Below are positions 1 to 7,656 of a stretch of 64,000 nucleotides of DNA, piece by piece. The notes below the pieces were generated by a model. That model saw only the letters and a list, made by a program, of their open reading frames with translations. It was not told where the DNA came from and made no database searches. Every line of letters starts with the position of its first letter. Position 1 is the first letter of the stretch. Both the position numbers and the translations under genes were made by a program. The stretch is from an uncultured Bacteroidia bacterium (GTDB lineage Bacteria > Bacteroidota > Bacteroidia > Bacteroidales > UBA932): the NCBI GenBank assembly GCA_902792815.1, contig CADBAY010000001.1, positions 62,001-126,000 on the forward strand. Direction: 5' to 3'.

Positions 1-1965
1 ATAGACGTTAACCTCGTCCCAACCAACTACCAAACCGTCGTCACACTTCTCCTTGTCAGCCTTGTTACCGTGTCCTTCAGCAGCTGCATTTGCGTGAGGA
101 GTTGAGAACTCGCAGCTCTCACCCTTTGCAGTAGCAGTAGCGGTAAGGTTGTCGAACTTGAAGGTAGCATTGTGCCACAGGAAGACATCCCAACCGAGGT
201 TCTTGACAGGCTCGGCAGCCTCAGCAGTGATCTCGATCTTGATCAAGCACTCAGCGAGAACTTTACCGTCATAAAGAGCCTGAACGTACACGAGAGGAGT
301 ACGGCCGATAGCAGGGGAAAGGTTGTAAACAAATTCATCATTGACGCTGATGAGCGACTTGGACTTACCATCCTGGCCACTGCCATTGTCAGAGAACTTG
401 AGGAACTTGTTCTGGTTGGTCTTATCAACTTCGGATACAAGATAAGGAGCCTTGTCAGGATCAGAACTGATGACAACGTTGGTTGAACCATCCTTGACAC
501 CTGCAAATTCGAAAGTATAAGTAGGGGTAATGCCAATGGCAGCGGCGATGTCGCCAAACTCCTTAGCATAGGTCTCTACATAGTTGAGGAGGTCGACCTG
601 GCCATTGTAAGGAAGAGCAATAGCCTTGGGGTTCTTGCCAGCACCAGGTGCAGGAGTATCGATTCCGTCGGTATTAGCACCGTTGAAATCGGAAGGATCG
701 GTCATCTCGACATACTTCTCCCAACGATAGTACTTAGGATCTGTCTTGTCATAAGTGTAGGTAACATCCTTATCAGTAGCCTTGTCATGATAAAGGAACT
801 CGCCATCCTTGTGGATGATGTAGAACTCCTTGTTAACATCCTTCTCGATGTAAGAGTAGTCGGAAACGATGTTCTCGAACTCAGCGTCAACAGTGCTGGG
901 ATCCTTGGCAACGGCCTTGAGGGCTACGATGTCGTTGATCTTGCCATGATCGGCAGCCTCGACAGCCTTGTTGAGCTTGATGGTGAAGTCATAGAGCTTA
1001 CCATCCCTGACAGGACCGGTGACGATGGACACGAGGTCGTTGTCGTCAGCAGTAGCCTTGGTGTAGACCTTACGGTTGATGAAACTCCAGTCATACTTGG
1101 CAGGATCAACATTCTGAGGATTCAGACGATAGGTAACATCGAGGGGAGCGGTAGCAACGAAAGAACCTTCGGCTTTCCTGTTGATGAACGGGAAAGTGCT
1201 ATTCAGCTTGGAGCTAGGAGCATAAACCTCCCATACGGTGATAAGTCCGAGACCGTCGAAAATACGGGCGGGGACAAATGCGAGGCTCTTGAGCTGGGTG
1301 TTCAGATCGAACTTAAGCTTGCCCTCGGGAGCATCCTTAACATTTGCGAACTCGAGAGTGCCTTCCTCGGCATTCCAGACAGCGGTCATTGCGCCACCAT
1401 CCTTGAAGATAGGCTCAATGGTCTTGCCGGTAGGCTCGTCCTTGCTGGTGTACTCAACCCACTTGTTGTTCTCCACGTCGGGTTTCCAGTAGTTGCCAGT
1501 GGCACCAGTCTCACCGGTAGGGCCGGTAGGGCCAGCAGGGCCGGCAGGGCCGGCAGGGCCAGCAGGGCCAGCAGGGCCGGCAGCACCGGCGGCGCCGTCT
1601 TCACCCTTAGCCTTAAACTCAGTCTGCTTGCCGTTCTTGAACCAATAGTAGTCGTTACCGACCTTCTTGATCTCCCAAACGTCAGCATCCTGTCCGTCAG
1701 CGCCCTTTGCACCGTTGTTAATCTTGTAAGATTTACCGTTGCTCAGGACAACCTCAATACCGCCGTTACCGTCCGTGAAGGGCTTGACGTCGGTGATGAG
1801 CGCTCCGGCCTTGATGTCATTCTCCAGACCTTCGACCTTTTTGGTCAGTTTTTCAAGGTCACCCTGGAGCTTGTCAATCTCGGAGGTGAAATCTTTGGTA
1901 CATCCAGTCAAAAGTGCAGCACCTGCGACGGCGCACACAATTGCGAATCTAAAGATTTTTTTCAT
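1..1965 (-). CDS. Collagen-like-repeat surface lipoprotein, C-terminus outside the window
   Basis: The frame is open from the ATG at 1965 to the left edge (655 codons), so the C-terminus is missing. Residues 1-22 are a lipoprotein signal peptide with lipobox L-T-G-C, so Cys22 should be acylated. A short heptad-like coiled coil follows (about 25-50), then a segment rich in 'NGKSYKINNGAKGADGQD' type sequence. Residues about 119-154 form twelve consecutive Gly-X-Y triplets (GED, GAA, then mostly GPA, GPT, GET, GAT). The rest (about 155-655) is a long region of likely beta-rich repeats with no catalytic motif I recognise. Bacteroidales lipoproteins with this coiled coil plus Gly-X-Y start are often annotated as having a PL29-lyase-like N-terminal domain; that is a family label, not evidence of lyase activity. 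Likely a trimeric surface-anchored protein. It has its own promoter and a leader hairpin. Confidence 0.85.
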   Translation of the reverse strand, partial: MKKIFRFAIVCAVAGAALLTGCTKDFTSEIDKLQGDLEKLTKKVEGLENDIKAGALITDVKPFTDGNGGIEVVLSNGKSYKINNGAKGADGQDADVWEIKKVGNDYYWFKNGKQTEFKAKGEDGAAGAAGPAGPAGPAGPAGPAGPTGPTGETGATGNYWKPDVENNKWVEYTSKDEPTGKTIEPIFKDGGAMTAVWNAEEGTLEFANVKDAPEGKLKFDLNTQLKSLAFVPARIFDGLGLITVWEVYAPSSKLNSTFPFINRKAEGSFVATAPLDVTYRLNPQNVDPAKYDWSFINRKVYTKATADDNDLVSIVTGPVRDGKLYDFTIKLNKAVEAADHGKINDIVALKAVAKDPSTVDAEFENIVSDYSYIEKDVNKEFYIIHKDGEFLYHDKATDKDVTYTYDKTDPKYYRWEKYVEMTDPSDFNGANTDGIDTPAPGAGKNPKAIALPYNGQVDLLNYVETYAKEFGDIAAAIGITPTYTFEFAGVKDGSTNVVISSDPDKAPYLVSEVDKTNQNKFLKFSDNGSGQDGKSKSLISVNDEFVYNLSPAIGRTPLVYVQALYDGKVLAECLIKIEITAEAAEPVKNLGWDVFLWHNATFKFDNLTATATAKGESCEFSTPHANAAAEGHGNKADKEKCDDGLVVGWDEVNVY

Positions 1966-2040
1966 ACATTAATTGTTTAAAAGTTAATTATAAAAAATAT
2001 TTTTGTTCTAGGGTTTAGTAACCTTGCCTGTATATTTCAC

Positions 2041-2070
2041 GGACCAATCGGGTATAATACCCTCTGGTCC
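2041..2070 (-). promoter_or_regulatory. Nested leader hairpin upstream of the collagen-like lipoprotein gene
   Basis: Outer arms GGACCA and TGGTCC enclose inner arms GGGTAT and ATACCC around a single central A. Only a few unpaired bases separate the two stems. It lies about 12 bases downstream of the predicted start of transcription and about 75 bases before the ATG. No T-run follows on the minus strand, so it does not look like a standard terminator for the MFS gene. It is better read as a 5'-leader structure or an operator. Confidence 0.6.
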
Positions 2071-2088
2071 ACGAAACATATTAACGCG

Positions 2089-2119
2089 CAAATTTATATA
2101 GAATATTTTTCTTGTGCAA
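2089..2119 (-). promoter_or_regulatory. Bacteroidetes-type promoter for the collagen-like lipoprotein
   Basis: On the minus strand TTG (2119-2117) is followed after 20 bases by TAAATTTG (2096-2089), matching the -33/-7 consensus TTG and TAnnTTTG. Transcription would start near 2083, giving a leader of about 118 bases that contains the hairpin at 2041-2070. Confidence 0.65.
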
Positions 2120-2130
2120 CTTTTTTTGCT

Positions 2131-3348
2131 TTATTTTTCACGCCTATCGCCAATAAAACGCATCAGAAGGGCACTTAAGAGGTATAATCCGGCCAAAGTC
2201 CAGGCCACTCCGCCGTAGCCGATCGGTTTCGACAGAGCCCTTACCAAAAGCGGTCCCACGAAAGCCGACGCTCCCGCACCGAGGTTGAGCACGCTCACCG
2301 CTGCACCCTTGTCGGACTCGACCAGCGATGGCACCAGCGCCGACAGAGGCACGAACCCGGCAAGACAAATACACCACAACGAGCCGCAAAGCAGAATGAA
2401 CCAGTACTGGTTAAGAATCTGCGGCGAATAGTAGAAGAGCAGCACGCTCACGGCGCAGCCTATGCAGCCGAACCAGGTGATTGTCCTGTTCCAGCCTATC
2501 TTGTCGCCCACGATGCCGAACACCAGATTAAATATTATATTAAATAGGAATATAATAGCCCAGATAGACGCCCATTGCGTCTCGCTGAGGCCGTATTCGA
2601 ACATATAAAGCGGCAGGAACACAATGAAAGCGAACTGCGAAGTGGTGTTGATAATACGTACTATACCGCCAAGCAGCACCTTGGGTTCGCGTCCAAGAAT
2701 TGACAGTCCTTTGAACAGTGCCTTGATGCGCCCGCCCTGCGGGGCGTCGGCTGATACGAACTTGTTGTCGGAGGGAGAGCGGTTCACCCAAAGGGCGAAC
2801 ACCGCGCCCACTACAGCAAACGCTATGGCCGACCACAAAGTTGCCTGCACGCCAAGATGCGTATATGCAAATATACCCCAGTAAGCTCCAAGCACGTTCA
2901 GTCCGCCGGTAAACACAAACCAGAACCAGCCCTGTGCGGAACTAAGGGTGTCCTGCTCCACACGGTAGGTGATCCACACCATAAATGTATAGGCAAACAG
3001 AGGGTAACCCAGGCCCTTGACGGCATAGGTGGCCATGAGAACGGGGAAATTCATCTGCGTCATGCCTATTCCGGCAAATCCCGCTACGCCTACAACGTAC
3101 AGTATGAAGCCGGCAAGCATTGTTCGTTTGACGCCGAAGGTTTCGGCTATGACGCCGGAGAGCCAGGAAGAAATAGCCACCGTTACGCCGTAAACGGCAA
3201 ACAGGTCGGCGGAATTAAAGCCGCGGTCGGTGATGTACTTGCTCAGCCAGGTCTGCTCGACTCCGTCACCCATCATAAAGATGAGGACGCCGACAAAACC
3301 CCACAAAAGGCCTTTGGGAAGGCCCGCACGTTTAAAAAAGTCTGACAT
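2131..3348 (-). CDS. MFS transporter, RbtT/DalT/CsbX-like
   Basis: A 405-residue integral membrane protein with about twelve hydrophobic segments. The start (residues about 12-35, 'LLWGFVGVLIFMMGDGVEQ') closely resembles the RbtT/DalT/CsbX branch of the major facilitator superfamily, whose characterised members import polyols such as ribitol and arabitol. The usual cytoplasmic loop between helices 2 and 3 is present as 'AETFGVKRTML', and an intervening hydrophilic loop lies at about 190-210. It follows the EEP-fold lipoprotein gene by only 5 bases, so the two are probably co-transcribed. Substrate cannot be read from the sequence; polyol or sugar is an inference from the family. Confidence 0.85.
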   Translation of the reverse strand: MSDFFKRAGLPKGLLWGFVGVLIFMMGDGVEQTWLSKYITDRGFNSADLFAVYGVTVAISSWLSGVIAETFGVKRTMLAGFILYVVGVAGFAGIGMTQMNFPVLMATYAVKGLGYPLFAYTFMVWITYRVEQDTLSSAQGWFWFVFTGGLNVLGAYWGIFAYTHLGVQATLWSAIAFAVVGAVFALWVNRSPSDNKFVSADAPQGGRIKALFKGLSILGREPKVLLGGIVRIINTTSQFAFIVFLPLYMFEYGLSETQWASIWAIIFLFNIIFNLVFGIVGDKIGWNRTITWFGCIGCAVSVLLFYYSPQILNQYWFILLCGSLWCICLAGFVPLSALVPSLVESDKGAAVSVLNLGAGASAFVGPLLVRALSKPIGYGGVAWTLAGLYLLSALLMRFIGDRREK

Positions 3349-3353
3349 AAGTT

Positions 3354-4370
3354 CTAGAATTCAACGTCAGCGTAAATAGGATAATGATCTGAAATCCACT
3401 TCGTACCGTACGCCGTCTGGCTGTTGACAACCTTATATGTATGAGCGGTAGCATTGCGGTAGAAGATATGGTCGAGAACCTTGAGATTGGTCTCGCGGAA
3501 GCCGTTGTAAGTTATGGTGGACACGCCGTCCGACTCATCCGCGTGGGTAGCGGCGTGCTTCATATAATCAAACATAGGTTTGAGAATGGGATTGTCCGGC
3601 TGCATGTTAAGGTCGCCGCAGAAGAAAACCACGCCTTCGTCACCGACCTTCTCTTTGATGCTCGCCAGACTCATTTCAACGCAATGCCCACGCGTTGTCT
3701 CCACATTGCATTTGGCGAAGAAATGCGTGTCGTACACCCAGAACTCCCGCCCGGTAGCCATCTCCCTGAAGTGGACATAGATAGTCATCTTTTGGGTGGT
3801 GGCATCATCGCCCCAACGGCCTCCGCTCGCAGTTCCGTCCTCACTGAACCAGAATTTCCCCCACTCGATGACAAAGAACTTTTGATTGTTGTACATAATA
3901 AGGTTGCGCTGCCCGCCGTTGGACTCGATACCGTCTTTGGGATATTTGATCTGAGAATACTGCGTCAAGGCGGACGCCAGGTCGGAGCACTGGGTCTTGC
4001 GGGACTCCTGGACGCAAACGATATCGGGTTTGATGTCCCTGAACATCTTGATGCACGCCGCCTTGCGGACGCTTGCCCACTCGTGCCCGGCTGTCTCAGA
4101 TGTCGCCTGAAGGATATTGAATGACATTAGGCGGAAGCTTACAGGCTCCGGGGTATCCGGTGTCTCCGGTGTCTGCGGAGTGTCAGGGGTTTCGGGAACT
4201 TCGGGAGTTTCCGGAGTATCAGGAGTCTCGGGAATCTCCGGCTGCGAAGGAGTCTCCGGCTGCGAAGGAATCTGCTCCTGCTCTTTACCGCCGTCGGGCG
4301 CAGGCGCAGGGGTACAAGCGGCGGCGCTCAGGAGTGCGACAGACAGTAAGAGTGTGAATAGTTTTTTCAT
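3354..4370 (-). CDS. Endonuclease/exonuclease/phosphatase-fold lipoprotein with Pro-Glu-Thr spacer
   Basis: Residues 1-19 are a lipoprotein signal with the acylated Cys19 in S-A-A-A-C. Residues about 21-77 are a low-complexity spacer built from P-E-T-P, P-D-T-P and P-E-V-P units, which would hold the catalytic domain away from the membrane. The rest is an EEP (DNase I-like) domain with its motifs in order: SFNIL, CVQE, GGRWGDD, the DTHF histidine, GDLN, DHIF and the terminal SDHYPI Asp-His pair. All catalytic positions look intact. Family members hydrolyse phosphodiesters or phosphomonoesters (nucleic acids, inositol phosphates, sphingomyelin); the substrate here is unknown. It lies between a small secreted protein gene and the MFS gene, so uptake of a released sugar or polyol is an attractive but unproven link. 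Confidence 0.87.
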   Translation of the reverse strand: MKKLFTLLLSVALLSAAACTPAPAPDGGKEQEQIPSQPETPSQPEIPETPDTPETPEVPETPDTPQTPETPDTPEPVSFRLMSFNILQATSETAGHEWASVRKAACIKMFRDIKPDIVCVQESRKTQCSDLASALTQYSQIKYPKDGIESNGGQRNLIMYNNQKFFVIEWGKFWFSEDGTASGGRWGDDATTQKMTIYVHFREMATGREFWVYDTHFFAKCNVETTRGHCVEMSLASIKEKVGDEGVVFFCGDLNMQPDNPILKPMFDYMKHAATHADESDGVSTITYNGFRETNLKVLDHIFYRNATAHTYKVVNSQTAYGTKWISDHYPIYADVEF

Positions 4371-4384
4371 ATGTCGCGGTTCAA

Positions 4385-4780
4385 TCAGAAGTATTCAGAG
4401 AATATCACATCAAGTTGCTCCCAAGTTACGTTGCTGATGGTCATATAGAAATTGGGGAATATCAGCTTGAGCTTGACTTTTCCGTCGGAGAAGCGCTCAA
4501 CCTCTGCCTCCCCCTCCTTGAACTGGCACTTATCGGCAGTTTTGAGCTGCCGCCTGATAGCCGGATAGTACTCGTCCCCTATCTCGCGGCGCAGGGAGTT
4601 GGGAAGAAGCTTGTTGAAAGTCTTCAGCTTGGACAGGCCCATCTTGAGGTGCATATCCGTCATATAGCGATGCTGAAAGTCAATCTGGGGCTCATTCGCC
4701 TTGCGCTGTGCGTAAGCAGGCTGTGCGTACAATACTGCCGCAGCCGCCATTATGAGCAAAATAGTCAGAATCTTTTTCAT
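4385..4780 (-). CDS. Small secreted protein of unknown function
   Basis: A 131-residue protein with a clear signal peptide (about 1-24, cleavage near A-Y-A-Q). The mature part is basic and then mixed charged, with no motif I recognise: 'DFQHRYMTDMHLKMGLSKLK' near the start, and a C-terminal hydrophobic stretch 'LIFPNFYMTISNVTWEQL'. The gene begins 18 bases downstream of the ppdK terminator and is followed after 14 bases by the EEP lipoprotein gene, so it heads a short leftward run of three genes. No room is left for a normal promoter between terminator and start. Function not assigned. Confidence 0.7.
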   Translation of the reverse strand: MKKILTILLIMAAAAVLYAQPAYAQRKANEPQIDFQHRYMTDMHLKMGLSKLKTFNKLLPNSLRREIGDEYYPAIRRQLKTADKCQFKEGEAEVERFSDGKVKLKLIFPNFYMTISNVTWEQLDVIFSEYF

Positions 4781-4797
4781 ACCGCCTTACTTTTCCC

Positions 4798-4830
4798 AAA
4801 AACCGCGCCAGAGCAGAAACTCCGGCGCGG
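4798..4830 (-). terminator. Intrinsic terminator of ppdK
   Basis: On the minus strand CCGCGCCGGAG pairs with CTCTGGCGCGG (one mismatch, loop TTTCTG) and is followed directly by TTTTT. It sits 24 bases after the ppdK stop codon. Confidence 0.8.
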
Positions 4831-4853
4831 ATTGAGAATCTTGATACAGACAA

Positions 4854-7574
4854 CTATGCGCTCTGCTTAATCGCAGCCTGGGCCGCCGAAAGACGGGCGA
4901 TAGGCACGCGGAAAGGTGAGCAGCTCACGTAGTCGACACCGATCTTGTTGAAGAAGTGCACAGAGTCGGGATCACCGCCGTGCTCGCCGCAAACGCCGCA
5001 TTTAAGATCGGGCCTCTTGCTGCGTCCGCCACGGATACCAAGCTCGACGAGCTTGCCGACGGCCTTCACGTCGATGGTCTGGAAAGGATCGCTGTCGAGA
5101 ATCTTGTTGCCGAGGTAGTCGCCCATGAAGGTACCCACATCGTCACGGCTGAAGCCGAAGGTCATCTGGGTAAGGTCGTTGGTACCGAAGCTGAAGAACT
5201 CGGCGGTACGGGCCATACGGTCGGCGGTAAGAGCGGCACGAGGTATTTCGATCATGGTTCCGAACTTGTACACCAGAGCCTCTCCGGTGGACTGTTCTAC
5301 CTGCTCGCGGATCTTCTCGCAGATGGCTTTCTGGAAGCGGAGCTCACGCTCGGACACGGTAACAGGAATCATAATCTCGGGGATAGGGTGCAGGCCCTCT
5401 TGCTGGAGCTCGGCCTGGGCGGTGAAGATAGCCCTGTACTGAGTCTCGGCGATGAGAGGATAAGTAACGTGCAGACGTACTCCGCGGTGACCCATCATAG
5501 GGTTGACCTCGTGGAGGTTCTCGCCACGCTTTTCGACATCGGCGACAGAAATACCAAGCTCGGTGGCAAGCTCCTTCTCTTTCTCGACTCCCTTGGGAAC
5601 GAACTCATGCAGAGGCGGATCGAGCAGACGGAACACCACGGGCTTGCCGTTCATAATCTTGAGGGTGCTCTTGACGGAGGCCTTCATGAACGGTTCGAGC
5701 TCGGCGAGGGCGGCCTTGCGCTCCTCGTTAGTGTCGCTCAGGATCATCTTGCGGAGCTTGGAAAGAGGAGTTTCGGAATTCTTGCCGTAGAACATATGCT
5801 CGATACGGAACAGGCCGATACCCTCGGCACCGAATGCCAGTGCGCGGGCGGCGTCTTCCGGAGTGTCGGCGTTGGTGCGGATGCCCAGACGGCGGAACTT
5901 GTCTACAATCTCCATGAAGCGGATGAACAGAGGGTTCTCGCTGGCGTCCATAGTGTCGAGCTTGGTTGCATACACATAGCCCTTGGCGCCGTTCAGGGAG
6001 AACCAGTCACCCTCTTTATAGGTAGTGCCGCCGAAGCTTACGCTCTTGCCGGCGAGGTTAATCTTCATGGACTCGCAGCCCACGATGCAGCACTTGCCCC
6101 AGCCACGTGCCACAAGAGCAGCGTGGGAAGTCATACCGCCGCGGGTGGTAAGGATACCGGCGGATGCACGCATACCCTCGATGTCCTCGGGAGAAGTCTC
6201 TTCACGGATGAGGATGACCTTCTTGCCTGCCGCTGCGGCTTCCATAGCAGCCTCGGAAGTGAATACTATGGTACCCACTGCTCCGCCCGGAGATGCGGGA
6301 AGACCCTTGGCGATAACCTCGGCCTTCTTTTCCGATGCGGGATCGAGGATGGGGTGAAGAATCTCGTCAAGCTGTGCGGGAGATACTCTCATCACGGCCT
6401 CTTTCTCGTCGATCATGCCCTCGGAGAGCATATCCATCGCCATCTGGAGTGCGGCGATACCGGTACGCTTGCCGATACGGCACTGAAGCATCCAGAGGTG
6501 GCCTTCCTGAATGGTGAACTCAATGTCCTGCATATCGTGGAAGTGCTCCTCGAGCCTCTTACGGATAGCATCAAGCTCCTTGTAAACCTCGGGCATGGCG
6601 GTCTCCAGCGACTGAAGATGCTTGTTCTGCTCGGTCTTGGTGGCCTCGTTCAGGGGGTTAGGGGTACGGATACCTGCAACCACGTCCTCGCCCTGGGCAT
6701 TGATGAGCCACTCTCCGTAGAATTTATTGTCGCCGGTGGCAGGGTTACGGGAGAATGCTACGCCGGTGGCGGAAGTCTCTCCCATGTTGCCGAATACCAT
6801 GGACTGTACGTTAACTGCGGTGCCCCAGTCATCGGGAATCTTTTCGATGCGGCGGTAGGCGATTGCCCTCTTGCCGTTCCAAGACTTGAAAACGCCGCCG
6901 ATGGAGCCCCAGAGCTGAGCCTCTGCGGTGTCGGGGAATTCAACGCCGAGAACTTCCTTGACTTTGACCTTGAACTTGGCGCAGAGATCCTTGAGTTCTT
7001 CTGCGGTGATTTCGGTGTCGGACTTGTAGCCGCGGGCCTCTTTGAGCTCTTCCATCATACGGTCGAGCTGCTGGCGTATGCCCTGGCCGTCCTCAGGCTC
7101 AATGCCCTCGGCCTTTTCCATAACCACGTCCGAGTACATCATGATAAGACGCCTGTATGCATCGTAAACGAAACGGGGGTTGCCGGTCTTCTTGATCATA
7201 CCGGGCAGGGTGGCGGAGCAAAGGCCGATATTGAGGATGGTGTCCATCATACCGGGCATGGAGCTGCGTGCTCCGGAGCGGCAGCTGACCAGGAGGGGAT
7301 CTTCGGGATCGCCGAACTTCTTACCCATCTGCTTCTCGGTTGCTTCGAGAGCGGATGCTACGTCTTTCTTGAGCTGCTCGGTGTAACCGCCGCCAAGTTC
7401 GTAATACTCAGCGCAGCATTCCGTGGTGATAGTAAAGCCTGCAGGTACAGGCATTCCGAGTTTGCTCATTTCCGCCAGATTGGCGCCTTTTCCTCCGAGG
7501 AGTTCCCTCATAGTACCGTCGCCCTCTGCGGTCTTTCCGCCAAAGCGATATACTCTTTTCTTGTTTTCAAACAT
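4854..7574 (-). CDS. ppdK: Pyruvate, phosphate dikinase
   Basis: A 906-residue enzyme of full family length. It interconverts pyruvate + ATP + Pi and phosphoenolpyruvate + AMP + PPi, a reversible PPi-linked step that many anaerobes use in place of pyruvate kinase. The N-terminal ATP-grasp domain starts with 'FGGKTAEGDGTMRELLGGKG'. The swivelling phosphohistidine domain carries the motif GGMTSHAALVARG with catalytic His484 preceded by the usual Thr-Ser. The C-terminal TIM-barrel PEP domain has 'GIGLFRIEHMFYG', 'MIEIPRAA', 'FSFGTNDLTQMTFGFSRDD' and the conserved 'KCGVCGEHGGDP' with the active-site Cys. It is monocistronic or nearly so, with its own promoter and an intrinsic terminator. Confidence 0.98.
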   Translation of the reverse strand: MFENKKRVYRFGGKTAEGDGTMRELLGGKGANLAEMSKLGMPVPAGFTITTECCAEYYELGGGYTEQLKKDVASALEATEKQMGKKFGDPEDPLLVSCRSGARSSMPGMMDTILNIGLCSATLPGMIKKTGNPRFVYDAYRRLIMMYSDVVMEKAEGIEPEDGQGIRQQLDRMMEELKEARGYKSDTEITAEELKDLCAKFKVKVKEVLGVEFPDTAEAQLWGSIGGVFKSWNGKRAIAYRRIEKIPDDWGTAVNVQSMVFGNMGETSATGVAFSRNPATGDNKFYGEWLINAQGEDVVAGIRTPNPLNEATKTEQNKHLQSLETAMPEVYKELDAIRKRLEEHFHDMQDIEFTIQEGHLWMLQCRIGKRTGIAALQMAMDMLSEGMIDEKEAVMRVSPAQLDEILHPILDPASEKKAEVIAKGLPASPGGAVGTIVFTSEAAMEAAAAGKKVILIREETSPEDIEGMRASAGILTTRGGMTSHAALVARGWGKCCIVGCESMKINLAGKSVSFGGTTYKEGDWFSLNGAKGYVYATKLDTMDASENPLFIRFMEIVDKFRRLGIRTNADTPEDAARALAFGAEGIGLFRIEHMFYGKNSETPLSKLRKMILSDTNEERKAALAELEPFMKASVKSTLKIMNGKPVVFRLLDPPLHEFVPKGVEKEKELATELGISVADVEKRGENLHEVNPMMGHRGVRLHVTYPLIAETQYRAIFTAQAELQQEGLHPIPEIMIPVTVSERELRFQKAICEKIREQVEQSTGEALVYKFGTMIEIPRAALTADRMARTAEFFSFGTNDLTQMTFGFSRDDVGTFMGDYLGNKILDSDPFQTIDVKAVGKLVELGIRGGRSKRPDLKCGVCGEHGGDPDSVHFFNKIGVDYVSCSPFRVPIARLSAAQAAIKQSA

Positions 7575-7606
7575 ATTTCAGTGGTTATTACAAAATTTTC
7601 AATCCG

Positions 7607-7614
7607 CGAATTTA
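7607..7614 (-). promoter_or_regulatory. Probable -7 element of the ppdK promoter
   Basis: TAAATTCG on the minus strand, one base from the TAnnTTTG consensus, with a leader of about 30 bases to the ppdK ATG. The surrounding 24 bases (7600-7623, AATAATTGCTAAATTCGCGG...) recur almost unchanged upstream of the histidine phosphatase gene at 18424-18446, which supports a functional promoter box. No clear -33 TTG is seen. Confidence 0.5.
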
Positions 7615-7656
7615 GCAATTATTTCCGGTTAATAAAAATATAAGTTATTGTCAGAG

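Noticed and set aside
787..1980. Plus-strand frame opposite the collagen-like lipoprotein
   Set aside because: The minus-strand frame has a lipoprotein signal, collagen triplets and a promoter; the plus-strand frame has none.
4956..7643. Long open frame on the plus strand opposite ppdK (895 codons)
   Set aside because: It is the antisense shadow of ppdK, whose frame has full-length family motifs; the antisense product has no recognisable domain.
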